Positions 26,861 through 35,334 of a stretch of DNA of 64,000 nt are shown here, piece by piece; the first letter of the stretch is position 1, and each line of letters opens with the position of its first letter. The DNA lies in contig JBAXWB010000022.1 in NCBI GenBank assembly GCA_037128595.1, positions 24,343 to 88,342 of the forward strand, read 5' to 3'. This DNA is from a bacterium (GTDB taxonomy: Bacteria; Verrucomicrobiota; Kiritimatiellia; CAIKKV01; CAITUY01). The notes under the pieces were generated by a model. That model was not told the DNA's origin and made no database searches. It saw only the letters and a list, made by a program, of their open reading frames with translations. The position numbers and the translations under genes were made by a program.

Positions 26861-27619
26861 TCACTTGCAACAAGCGGTACACAGCGTTCCCAGAACTTCT
26901 GCCAGAAGGTTATTCGCCGGAAATCCACCCCCGAGATGCTGAATAAAACATTCCCCATATTCACGGCCTATCAGCTGCCCCTGCTCGCGCGTCCAATCCT
27001 TCATCATTTTCATATAGTGATCAAATCCCAATGCAGCCAACCATTCACGTTGGGAGGCATGACAGGCCAGCATCTGCTCCTTGATTCCCATGGCAGACCC
27101 GACATCCACTCCAAACGACACAGGCAAGGGACGGCCAAACATATCTTTCAATCCAATCGCATTCCAATAGTAGAGATGCGGAACACACGTCATGGGTGAC
27201 GCCTTCGTCCCGCAATCATAGAGCGGAACCTGGGCGATATAGGCAGCATTTTGCACCAACCGTGAAGTCAATTCATGATCGGCCATATAATCCGTGGGCG
27301 GCAGCGTCAACACGATTTCAGGATCCACTTCTCGCATGATCCGGGTTGCCGCTTTGCGGCAATAAGAGTTGTACTCAATTTCCAAGTCACAACCGCCGGC
27401 ATAATGATAGACGCCATTGAGCACTTTAGCTGAAGCCGCGGCCTCACCGAGACGTTTTACCTGAATCGCCTCCCTCGAAAGTGTCGGCGAGCCCACCTCC
27501 CCACCCGTCATGGTGGCCAGATGAACCTCATACCCGCGTTCAGCCAATAAGGCCAGGGTTCCCGTTGCCATGAATTCAATATCGTCCGGATGACATCCAA
27601 AAGCTAAAACACGTTTCAT
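26861..27619 (-). CDS. PIG-L family (LmbE-like) zinc deacetylase
   Basis: A 252-residue enzyme of the PIG-L/LmbE family, which removes N-acetyl groups from GlcNAc-containing or related substrates. The zinc motif HPDD is at 10-13, and the third ligand is H115 in TDYMADHELT. It is a little longer than the family minimum and ends with a Cys pair (CTACCK). The ATG at 27619 has GAGGA upstream. It sits 156 bp after the Gfo/Idh/MocA gene, on the same strand as the aminotransferase and isomerase-like genes. That context suggests work on an acetylated amino sugar (inference). Confidence 0.88.
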   Translation of the reverse strand: MKRVLAFGCHPDDIEFMATGTLALLAERGYEVHLATMTGGEVGSPTLSREAIQVKRLGEAAASAKVLNGVYHYAGGCDLEIEYNSYCRKAATRIMREVDPEIVLTLPPTDYMADHELTSRLVQNAAYIAQVPLYDCGTKASPMTCVPHLYYWNAIGLKDMFGRPLPVSFGVDVGSAMGIKEQMLACHASQREWLAALGFDHYMKMMKDWTREQGQLIGREYGECFIQHLGGGFPANNLLAEVLGTLCTACCK

Positions 27620-27775
27620 AGTTCCTCATTTCTTCCCCAATAACCAATAATTTATCAACCAAATAACCATGAAGCCCCCATGGGACGCTAGTGAAAAAGC
27701 TCCTTGATTTTGTCAAGAAAATGCACCGGCCACCCGTCACGCTGTTTGTCAGTCAGAAAGCCACCATCCGTGACA

Positions 27776-28930
27776 CTAGGGCATAGCAACTGGTTGGATG
27801 GTCCGCCACTGCCGTGTCTTATTGCTCTCGACGATGGCTGCCAGAATTCTCATCTCATCGTAACCAGTCTTGAAATCAGGACGGGCCCCAGGAAACACTA
27901 CAGACTCACCTTTGACGGCATTGTAGAAATCCCTAAAAAGGTTCAATTCCGCATCATGGTACCCCAGCGGATGCCCACCCGGCAGCGTCGCGTACCGCGC
28001 CGTGCTATTGTCCATCAAGGCAGGGGCTTCGGTTAGTATTTCATTGGGTCTTTCCCGGTGACCAATCCATAACTCCGTCGAACGCTTGTGATTCCAGGCC
28101 ATGGAACATTTGCTGCCATAGATCTGGAACTCCGTATCAGATTTCCGCCCGGCACAGGCCTCGCAGGTGGAGAACGAACCCGGGGCCCCATTGGAAAGCC
28201 GGAACAAGGTGGCGGAGTAGTCCTCCAGATCCACATCCACCTCTTCCGTCCCGGAATCACCGGCCTCGGTAAACGCCAAAACCTGCTTGCGGGGCTTCTG
28301 CCGCTTGGGAATAATCGAGGCAAAATCGCCCATGACCTGCTCGACCGAAAGTCCGGTAACGAACTGGACCAGGTCAAACCAATGGCTGCCCAGATCGGCC
28401 GTAATGTTCGATTCCCCGCTTTCCGACCGTTCCAGCCGCCAGGAATAATCCGTCACCCGGGAGAGCCAGTCCTGATAATAGGAGCCGCTGACCATCCGCA
28501 CTGACCCCAGGTCGCCGCGCCTGACCCTGACCGCCATTTCCTGCACTATCGGATAGTAGCGGTAACAGAAATTGACACCATTCACCAACCCCTTCTTCTC
28601 CGCGAGTTCCGCCAATTCCGCCGCCTCGGCCAGATTCATAGCCAGTGGTTTTTCCGACAGCACATGCTTGCCCCGCTCGAGTGCCAGCTTATTGATGGGG
28701 TAGTGGAACTTGTTCGGCGTACAATTATGGATGACGTCGATTCCCGTGTCGTTCAAGATGCTCTCGGGGTTATCAACGGCATTGGGAATATCATATTTCC
28801 GGGCCGCCTGCCGGGCCAACTCCAGATTGATATCGCACACAGCCTTGATCCGGACCCCTTCCACCCGGCGCAGGGCCTCCAGGTGGATCGGTCCGATATA
28901 TCCGGTTCCAATCACCCCGACGTTAATCAT
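27776..28930 (-). CDS. Gfo/Idh/MocA-family NAD(P)-dependent oxidoreductase
   Basis: A 384-residue dehydrogenase. The Rossmann motif GTGYIG is at 8-13, and the catalytic-site motif EKP at 93-95. The C-terminal alpha/beta domain has DLGSHWFDLVQF near 190, with a conserved His for the substrate. Members oxidise hydroxyls of sugars, inositols or sugar acids. Its ATG overlaps the stop of the upstream isomerase-like gene (ATGA at 28927-28930), which indicates translational coupling. The exact substrate cannot be read from sequence. Confidence 0.92.
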   Translation of the reverse strand: MINVGVIGTGYIGPIHLEALRRVEGVRIKAVCDINLELARQAARKYDIPNAVDNPESILNDTGIDVIHNCTPNKFHYPINKLALERGKHVLSEKPLAMNLAEAAELAELAEKKGLVNGVNFCYRYYPIVQEMAVRVRRGDLGSVRMVSGSYYQDWLSRVTDYSWRLERSESGESNITADLGSHWFDLVQFVTGLSVEQVMGDFASIIPKRQKPRKQVLAFTEAGDSGTEEVDVDLEDYSATLFRLSNGAPGSFSTCEACAGRKSDTEFQIYGSKCSMAWNHKRSTELWIGHRERPNEILTEAPALMDNSTARYATLPGGHPLGYHDAELNLFRDFYNAVKGESVVFPGARPDFKTGYDEMRILAAIVESNKTRQWRTIQPVAMP

Positions 28931-29970
28931 TTCCGGCCTCTTTTCCCAAGCAGGGCCTGCATAATCAGCAGATCCAACCCTTCATAATCCCGTTCTGCAA
29001 TCAAGGCCTCAATCTGCTTCTCGTCCAGCGATCGGGACACCTCAAGCAGATTCATGAAGATCTCCCGGCTATTCGAGAGATGGCTCACCGCGGGAATTTT
29101 CTGGGTGCGCATGGCCTTGACATCCAAGCCGACCCATTCGCCGTTATTGCCGAATCCATGGCGATCAAGGATACGGACCTGGTTGAAGGCACGACGCAAA
29201 TCCACCGAGCCGAACGACTTATCCTGGTCAAACTTCAGACCATTCTGATCGTTCAGATGGACGCTCCAGAGCTTCTTGTGGGCCAACGCGTAACCCATCT
29301 CGTCGGAGGGGTCAAGCCCCGCCAAAATGGCGTGGGCACTCTCAATCAGGCAGCCGACCCGGGAGGGATCATTGGTCAGCAACCCAAGACCGATCGCATG
29401 GCCAATGGTCGGAATATAGGTGTGATCCATAGGCTCGTTGGGCTTCGACTCGATCATGACGCGAATGGTCTTGTCGTAGTCGAGCATTTTCTGAACCGCC
29501 TCGGCAATGCGCAGGGCGGAGGTAACGGAATCCTTGGACTCTCGGATATAGGTTCCCTCCCGTGCCAACCACAAGACGATGTTTTTCGTGCCCAACGCCC
29601 GGGCGATATCGATGGTACGCATCGAGCGGTCCAGTGCAAACTGGCGTTCGGCGGCGCTATTGGAGGTGTAACCACCGTCCGTCGTGCGGGAATCCTCCCA
29701 CAGCCGGGGCGCGACAAATTCCGGAATCAGGCCGTTCTGGTCAAGCAACGCCTTTACCTTTCCCGCCTCCGCCACCATGGCCGTCGGCGTCATTTCGTTC
29801 ATATTGGGAACCACATCGTCATCATGGAACTGGACGCCATCAAACCCGAGCTTCTTATAGTAGCCCAATTTCTTGACGAACGACAAACTCCCCCGCACCT
29901 GAGGACCAAATGGATCCGCACCCTCGTGAATGTTCCATGGTCCGAATGAAAACCTGAATGTTCCTTGCAT
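28927..29970 (-). CDS. Xylose-isomerase-like TIM-barrel protein
   Basis: A 347-residue protein of the xylose isomerase/AP-endonuclease-2 barrel superfamily. It opens with RFSFGPWNIHEGADPFG and has LGFDGVQFHDDDVVP, VMIESKPNEPMDHTY (metal-ligand Glu candidate), HLNDQNGLKFDQDKSF (His/Asp ligands) and GLDVKAMR. These positions parallel the metal-binding Glu/Asp/His of bacterial xylose isomerases. It probably isomerises or epimerises the sugar handled by the coupled oxidoreductase. The ATG at 29970 has AGGAG eight bases upstream. Confidence 0.85.
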   Translation of the reverse strand: MQGTFRFSFGPWNIHEGADPFGPQVRGSLSFVKKLGYYKKLGFDGVQFHDDDVVPNMNEMTPTAMVAEAGKVKALLDQNGLIPEFVAPRLWEDSRTTDGGYTSNSAAERQFALDRSMRTIDIARALGTKNIVLWLAREGTYIRESKDSVTSALRIAEAVQKMLDYDKTIRVMIESKPNEPMDHTYIPTIGHAIGLGLLTNDPSRVGCLIESAHAILAGLDPSDEMGYALAHKKLWSVHLNDQNGLKFDQDKSFGSVDLRRAFNQVRILDRHGFGNNGEWVGLDVKAMRTQKIPAVSHLSNSREIFMNLLEVSRSLDEKQIEALIAERDYEGLDLLIMQALLGKRGRK

Positions 29971-30049
29971 CGTTTATCTCCTACTGGTGACCGGCCAAGC
30001 CGCACCTTTTGTTATGTGTTTATGTGCTACTAAAATTGTTTTTGAGGAA

Positions 30050-31240
30050 TCAGATATTATTGGAAGCCTCACCCAGAGCCTTGATTTTTTTCGCAATTTC
30101 CACGTCATTCCAGTCGGGATTGACCGCCACATATATCGTCCGGCGCAAAATCTCCAGCGTGCGCGGACAGGCCGTATCGCTGTAATCCGCCCGCAGCCCC
30201 TGGTTTTTAGGAAAGAAGAAGGGATTCATATCAGGGTGGTGGAAACTGCGTTTTTCACGCAAAGGAACCCAATTCGTGTATACATGCTTATGATGATCGA
30301 TAAGCACCAGCCCGTCTACTCCAGGCGCAGTGGCAAAGGCACGCGCCATCACCTCATCCTTGAACTGAAGGGTCAACATTACGCCACAGTCGCCTTTCTG
30401 ATCGTTACTGGGGGCTACCGTCACCTTAAGCATCCCCTCCACCGCTCCAGCAAGAGCATCACGATTCCGGCGCAAATCCGTAATGATCCCATCCATCCGA
30501 GCCATCTGCACTCGGGCAATGGCCCCCAAGACTTCATCCGCCCGATACTGTTGCGCCACAAATACAGGTTCCTGGAATTCACTGGATCTGGGGCGAAAAA
30601 CGCTACCGGAATCATGGTACACAACGGCCCGTTCATAAAGACACCGGTCATTGGTCACCAAACATCCCCCTTCCCCACCTGCTGAAATAATCTTAAACCA
30701 ATTGAAGCTGAAAACTCCTGCATCACCCCACGTTCCGGTGCGCCGGCCTTTGTAGGTGCCCCCATCCATCTGACTGGAGTCCTCAATCACCTTAAGCCCC
30801 CGCTTCCGGGCAATGGCAATGATCGCTTCAAGATTAGCGGCCCTTCCGCTCATATGCACCGGGATCACGGCTTTGGTTGCCGGACCGATCTTGCGCTCGA
30901 AATCAGCAGGATCAAGCCCCAAGGACTCATTTACCTCCGCCAATACAGGAATCGCGCCAACCGTCAGTACTGAAGTAGCGGTGGCCATCCAAGTATAAGC
31001 GGGCACAATCACCTCGTCACCCGGCCCGATGCCGAGCCCCGCCAAGGCGCACACCAATCCCGCCGTACCGCCGCCACACATCAACAGGGCATATGATATG
31101 CCCATTTTTTGCGCCCACTCTTCTTCAAAACGTTCAACTTCTCGTAAATGTCCGGCTTTTACATCACCCACCCGGAACCACTGCTTTGACAAAATAACCT
31201 TCGACACCTCATCAATTTCTTCCTGTCCGGCACGATACAT
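30050..31240 (-). CDS. DegT/DnrJ/EryC1/StrS-family PLP aminotransferase
   Basis: A 396-residue aminotransferase of the sugar-aminotransferase family. The PLP lysine is K183 in FSFNWFKIISAGGEGG, and D154 in IEDSSQ would contact the pyridine nitrogen. Family members add or exchange amino groups on keto-sugars or keto-cyclitols. The ATG at 31240 has a strong AGGAG; an in-frame extension to 31321 is not needed. It starts a minus-strand run with the isomerase-like and oxidoreductase genes. A TTATCGCGA element lies 82 bp upstream. Confidence 0.92.
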   Translation of the reverse strand: MYRAGQEEIDEVSKVILSKQWFRVGDVKAGHLREVERFEEEWAQKMGISYALLMCGGGTAGLVCALAGLGIGPGDEVIVPAYTWMATATSVLTVGAIPVLAEVNESLGLDPADFERKIGPATKAVIPVHMSGRAANLEAIIAIARKRGLKVIEDSSQMDGGTYKGRRTGTWGDAGVFSFNWFKIISAGGEGGCLVTNDRCLYERAVVYHDSGSVFRPRSSEFQEPVFVAQQYRADEVLGAIARVQMARMDGIITDLRRNRDALAGAVEGMLKVTVAPSNDQKGDCGVMLTLQFKDEVMARAFATAPGVDGLVLIDHHKHVYTNWVPLREKRSFHHPDMNPFFFPKNQGLRADYSDTACPRTLEILRRTIYVAVNPDWNDVEIAKKIKALGEASNNI

Positions 31241-31321
31241 AATTGATCTCCTATAGTTGAATGCCATTGTTCTCCGCATAGCCAATGTTGACAATAGACA
31301 GGAATTGCGAATACTAAACAT

Positions 31322-31330
31322 TTATCGCGA
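31322..31330. promoter_or_regulatory. Half-operator TTATCGCGA between aminotransferase and AraC genes
   Basis: Third copy of this nine-mer; TTTATCGCGATTTA spans 31321-31334 with a weak right arm. It lies between the divergent starts at 31240 (minus) and 31349 (plus). Confidence 0.4.
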
Positions 31331-31348
31331 TTTACCGGAATTCCCTTT

Positions 31349-32224
31349 ATGAATAATGAGTTATTTGATGCCCCTTCCCTGGCTAACATCCTGAATCAAA
31401 CAAACTGGCGGATAGTTAGTTCATTATTCGACGAAGAGGTGGACTTCGTCCACCAGCCTACTCACCTGAAATGGATGCGCAGCCATACTGAGAGCCACCC
31501 CGCCCGTGAGATTCTATTCAGTCTGAAAGGGAATGGGGTCTATGGCTACAAAGGCAAAATCTATCCCTGCCAGCCTGGCTCGGTTTTTCTTTTCAACTCC
31601 TACGAATCGCATGACAATTATTATCCAGCCTCCTGCCCGGAAATGCTCCATTTGTGGCTATCGCTTTTTGAACATGACGTGGTCGCGAAAATCCTGTTAA
31701 CCCGGGAGGGGAAAATACACAACCTGGTGAGTTCACTCGTTCTCAGCGGAGATCCTGCCGCCTGCCTCTTGACCAGCACATGGGATAAACTGGCGAACGC
31801 CACTTCACACGCGACAGTCCGGCGCGCGCAATTGCTTGCCGCTCTCGCATCTTTGCTCTTACGTATCGTTGAATACGGGTATGAAAACAGTGACGGCCAT
31901 GCTGAATCAAATTTCCAAAGTCAGGTCATCAAGACGATTCGCCATCACGTTGCGAAAACGGCGGGGCGCGATGTCCCGCTCTCCGAAGCCGCGCGTTTAG
32001 CTGGCTACAGCAAGCACCACTTTCTAAAATTGTTTAAACGCGAAACCGGCCAAACCTTCCATGAGTATGTAAATGAATGCCGCCTCAAGAAAGTTTCGGC
32101 CATGCTTCAGGAACGGCGGACCAAAACTGAGATATCAGAAACGCTCGGGTTTACCCATCCCTCAACTTTTCTCCGCTGGATGAAAACGCAAAATCTGCGA
32201 GGAGTTGCCGGAAGTTATCAATAG
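31349..32224 (+). CDS. AraC-family transcriptional regulator
   Basis: A 291-residue regulator. An N-terminal cupin-like domain (REILFSLKGNGVYGYKG, CQPGSVFLFNSYESHDN) precedes the C-terminal AraC DNA-binding domain: VPLSEAARLAGYSKHHFLKLFKR, then TKTEISETLGFTHPSTFLRW. It is divergent from the aminotransferase gene, so it probably controls the aminotransferase/isomerase/oxidoreductase run. No strong Shine-Dalgarno precedes the ATG. Confidence 0.9.
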   Translation: MNNELFDAPSLANILNQTNWRIVSSLFDEEVDFVHQPTHLKWMRSHTESHPAREILFSLKGNGVYGYKGKIYPCQPGSVFLFNSYESHDNYYPASCPEMLHLWLSLFEHDVVAKILLTREGKIHNLVSSLVLSGDPAACLLTSTWDKLANATSHATVRRAQLLAALASLLLRIVEYGYENSDGHAESNFQSQVIKTIRHHVAKTAGRDVPLSEAARLAGYSKHHFLKLFKRETGQTFHEYVNECRLKKVSAMLQERRTKTEISETLGFTHPSTFLRWMKTQNLRGVAGSYQ

Positions 32225-32231
32225 GTGTGAA

Positions 32232-32308
32232 TGGCGCACCTGGCAAGGATCGAACTTGCAACCTTCAGCTTCGGAGGCTGACGCTCTATCCAATTGAGCT
32301 ACAGGTGC
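32232..32308 (-). tRNA. tRNA-Arg (anticodon CCG)
   Basis: The minus strand folds as a normal cloverleaf. The acceptor is GCACCTG pairing with CAGGTGC, with discriminator G and an encoded CCA (32232-32234). The D arm is GCTC..GAGC, and the anticodon stem TCAGC/GCTGA encloses loop CTCCGAA, so the anticodon is CCG (32272-32274). The T loop contains TTCGATC. It is 7 bp past the end of the AraC gene on the opposite strand. Confidence 0.95.
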
Positions 32309-32457
32309 GTAAAGAAGGGTGGATTGTGGAGTACGAAGCGGTAGCCCGTCAAGTACGGAGTCATCCTGCCATCATTTTGGATGTTTTCTATAGAACTTGA
32401 CGCCTGAGCCCACTCTGTGCGAAACGTAACCAAACCCTTTATCTGGAGAGATGATTT

Positions 32458-33104
32458 ATGAAACTGCAAAAAGGTTCGAAACTAGTAATGATCGGGGATT
32501 CGATTACGGATGCTGGGCGTACCCGTCCCATCTCTGAAGGCTTGTTTGATCCCTGGGCCGCGGCTATTCCTGCCTCGTGAACGCCCTGCTGGGCACCGCG
32601 TATCCCGAGTTGGGAATCCGTGTGGTGAACATGGGGAACAGCGGCAACACCGTGCGCGATCTCAAGGCCCGCTGGCAGACCGATGTCTTCGATCTCAAGC
32701 CCGACTGGGTCTCCATCATGATCGGCATCAACGACGTCTGGCGCCAATACGATTTACCCCTGCAGCCCGAGTGTCATGTCCCGCTCAAGGAATACGAGGC
32801 GACGCTTCGCGAACTGGTGAAAGCCACGCGTCCCAAGGTGAAGGGGCTGATTCTGGTCACCCCGTATTTTATTGAATCCAACCGCAAGGATCCCATGCGG
32901 GCCACGATGGATAAGTATGGCGCGGTCGTCAAAAAGATCGCCCGCGAGAACCGCACGGTCCTGGTGGATACCCAGGCCGCCATTGACCAGGCGTTGAAAC
33001 TCCAGCACCCCGCCACCCTGGCCTGGGATCGCATCCATCCCAATCAGGTGGGACACATGATCCTGGCCAAGGCCTTTGTCGACGCCCTCGGCTTCAAGTG
33101 GTAG
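32458..33104 (+). pseudogene. SGNH/GDSL hydrolase, interrupted by a single-base frameshift
   Basis: The ATG at 32458 has GGAGAG upstream. The first frame encodes MKLQKGSKLVMIGDSITDAG (nucleophile Ser15 in block I) and runs to GLFDP, then shifts into a TGA at 32578. The protein resumes one frame over as LGRGYSCLVNALLGTAYPE through to the DRIHPNQVGH block near the end. The break is at the CCC run 32551-32553, where one more C would restore a single frame of 216 codons. All catalytic blocks survive. It is either a recent pseudogene, a sequencing error in a short C run, or a slippage site. The intact protein would be a cytoplasmic esterase, here likely a sugar deacetylase. Confidence 0.85.
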
Positions 33105-33108
33105 GCCA

Positions 33109-34146
33109 CTAAAAGTCGATCATGGCCTTGACCACGCCCTGCTCATAGCCCGCCACCAGGTCGAACGCGGCCTGGGTCTGGCTGAAGGGGAATCGGTGGG
33201 TGAGCATGACATTCACGTCGAAATCGCGACGGGCAATCATATCCAAGGCCGGCTGAACACAATGATTCTGGCGCCGGACATTCTGGAGGCAGAGCTCCTT
33301 GCGCCGTAACGCATCGATCTTGAACGACACGCGGTCAAGGGTCGGCGGAATGCCGACGATCATCAATTTTCCGCCAGGCTTCAGCACCTCAATCCCCTGA
33401 TCCAGCGCCTCCTGTTGTCCGCAACACTCGAACACCACATCCAGTTGTGCCGGTTCCTGCCGCGTGATCGCCGCCACGACATCGCCTGTTGCGGGATTAC
33501 CCCCCCAGTCCGCGCCGGCCTTGCGCGCCATGGCCAGTCGCGCCTCAATCTTGTCGGTAACAAAGATTCGCCCTGCGCCCTGCGCACGGGCCGCAAACAG
33601 CACGCTCAGTCCAATCGGGCCCGCCCCCAGAATCCCCACTTTAGCCCCCCGCATGGGAATGGAGCCCTTGACGGCATACACCCCGATGGCAAGCGGCTCG
33701 GACAACGCGCCCTCGTCATCACTCACCGACGCAGGCAATACAAAGCAGCTGGTCTCCGGCATCACCAGATACTCCGAGAGACACCCTTCGGCCTGCTGCG
33801 GACACCCCAGGAACCGGAGCTTGCGGCAGGTATGCGGCCGGCCGGCCAGACACTGGTCACACTCAAAACAAGGCATCGCCGGCTCAATGGCGACATGATC
33901 GCCCAGCTTGACCCGGGACACCGCCGCTCCGACCTGCTTCACTATCCCGGCCCCCTCATGGCCGACCGTGAACGGGAACTCCACCACCTGACTGCCAATC
34001 TTGCCAACAGTATAGTAATGGACGTCCGAGCCACATACCCCCACCCGCGTCATCTGAATCAGCACATCAGTATCCCGCACCACCGCAGGCGTGGGCACCG
34101 TCTGCATTTCCATACGCCGGATTCCCGTCAATCGCATCGCTTTCAT
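33109..34146 (-). CDS. Zinc-dependent sorbitol-dehydrogenase-like polyol dehydrogenase
   Basis: A 345-residue medium-chain dehydrogenase. The catalytic zinc ligands are C38, H63 and E64 (with E150 nearby in LSEPLAIG); the structural zinc cysteines are C93, C96, C99 and C107. The NAD-binding motif is GILGAGPIGL near 168-177. The SDVHYY sequence after C38 is typical of sorbitol/xylitol/L-iditol dehydrogenases, which oxidise polyols to ketoses. Its start overlaps the stop of the upstream GH43-like gene (ATGA at 34143-34146). It converges on the frameshifted SGNH gene with a 4-bp gap. Confidence 0.9.
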   Translation of the reverse strand: MKAMRLTGIRRMEMQTVPTPAVVRDTDVLIQMTRVGVCGSDVHYYTVGKIGSQVVEFPFTVGHEGAGIVKQVGAAVSRVKLGDHVAIEPAMPCFECDQCLAGRPHTCRKLRFLGCPQQAEGCLSEYLVMPETSCFVLPASVSDDEGALSEPLAIGVYAVKGSIPMRGAKVGILGAGPIGLSVLFAARAQGAGRIFVTDKIEARLAMARKAGADWGGNPATGDVVAAITRQEPAQLDVVFECCGQQEALDQGIEVLKPGGKLMIVGIPPTLDRVSFKIDALRRKELCLQNVRRQNHCVQPALDMIARRDFDVNVMLTHRFPFSQTQAAFDLVAGYEQGVVKAMIDF

Positions 34147-35177
34147 TCATGCTCCTTTTGGTAAACAGGTTGCTCGCCGCCGGCATAGGGCGGCTGGTCG
34201 AAAATCGTGAGATCCCATTTATCCACCCATCTGACAAACGGGCGGGGCGGCTGATTCAGAACAGTCGTTTTGAAAAACATCGGCAACCACACATAACGGG
34301 AGTCCGCGAGGTTATCCGGCCGCCACTGGTCCGCCATGAGGATGAACGCACCGGGTTTCCCAGCCACCGGCAGCACGAAGGTGCTCTGGGTCCCATAGGC
34401 GATCTCCGCCCCCTCTCCCAGACAGGGATTGCCGCACTCACGCCACGGCCCCGCCAGTGCCGGCGCCACGGCGGAACGGGCCTCGTTGGGTGCCCAGCCA
34501 GTACAGTCGGAGCCGATAAAGCCATAACGTCCGTCATACTTGAACACGCAGGGCGCCTCCATATAACGGCCGCAGAACTGACGCAGGATATTCGACGTAG
34601 GCTCGAGATAATCATCGGTCAGCCGCACCATCGCCAGATTGGCATTGTCATCTGTAGCGAAAACCAGATGGGCGCTCCCGTCGTCATCCTGAAACACGGT
34701 ACAATCACGGAACATGATATACCCGGGCCGGAAGACCTTCACCAACGTGAATGGACCGGCCGGGGAGTCGCTGACGGCCACCCCGGCAAAGGCGCCATGA
34801 TGGCCCCAGCCCTTGAGGTCATGGTGCCACCACATGACAAACTGGCGGGTCCGGGCATTGTAAACGACCTTGGGCCGCTCCATCTTGCAACCGGGCACCA
34901 GGGGCGAAGCCGGATCCTCCCGGTTCACCGGCAGGGCGGTGCGCTCAAATTGCCAGGTCAACAGGTCACGTGAGGAGTAGACACTGATGCCGATTTCCGC
35001 ATTTAACGACGAGGGACCCTCAGGGCGTTGCTCGCCGTACCAGTAGTAGACCCCCTCGTGGTGCAACATCCCCCCGCCATGCGCGTTGATCGGCTTGCCT
35101 GCGGTATCCAACCATACCTGGCCGGGGCGAAAGCAACGAGAGTCATTCGGTTGATGAGCCTGCTGAGAACGATTCAT
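34143..35177 (-). CDS. GH43-like five-bladed beta-propeller glycosidase
   Basis: A 344-residue protein without a signal peptide. It opens NAHGGGMLHHEGVYYWYGE, repeats blade motifs (SSRDLLTW, MERPKVVYN, RDCTVFQDDDGSAHLVFATDD, MEAPCVFKYDGRYGFIGS) and has late SRYVWLP. These fit the GH43-type propeller, where an Asp base, an Asp pKa modulator and a Glu acid form the site; the Glu in YMEAPCV is the acid candidate. Some relatives act on beta-1,3-galactans, but specificity is not determinable here. It is translationally coupled to the polyol dehydrogenase gene and divergent from the esterase at 35335. Confidence 0.78.
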   Translation of the reverse strand: MNRSQQAHQPNDSRCFRPGQVWLDTAGKPINAHGGGMLHHEGVYYWYGEQRPEGPSSLNAEIGISVYSSRDLLTWQFERTALPVNREDPASPLVPGCKMERPKVVYNARTRQFVMWWHHDLKGWGHHGAFAGVAVSDSPAGPFTLVKVFRPGYIMFRDCTVFQDDDGSAHLVFATDDNANLAMVRLTDDYLEPTSNILRQFCGRYMEAPCVFKYDGRYGFIGSDCTGWAPNEARSAVAPALAGPWRECGNPCLGEGAEIAYGTQSTFVLPVAGKPGAFILMADQWRPDNLADSRYVWLPMFFKTTVLNQPPRPFVRWVDKWDLTIFDQPPYAGGEQPVYQKEHE

Positions 35178-35334
35178 GATATTTGCGCTCCTGAAATTTC
35201 CGTGAAGTACACCAAATCAGCCGTGCCAACACAATAGTGTAGACCAGATAAATGGATTGTGTTTATGGCCAGCTAGTGAATAATAATCCGCTTTTTAGAG
35301 TAGCCATACAAAAATTTAATTCAAGGAAACCTGC

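Noticed and set aside
32232..32308. tRNA-Arg as an integration site of a genomic island
   Set aside because: No integrase and no direct repeat of the tRNA 3' end were noticed in the flanks, so the idea is unsupported.
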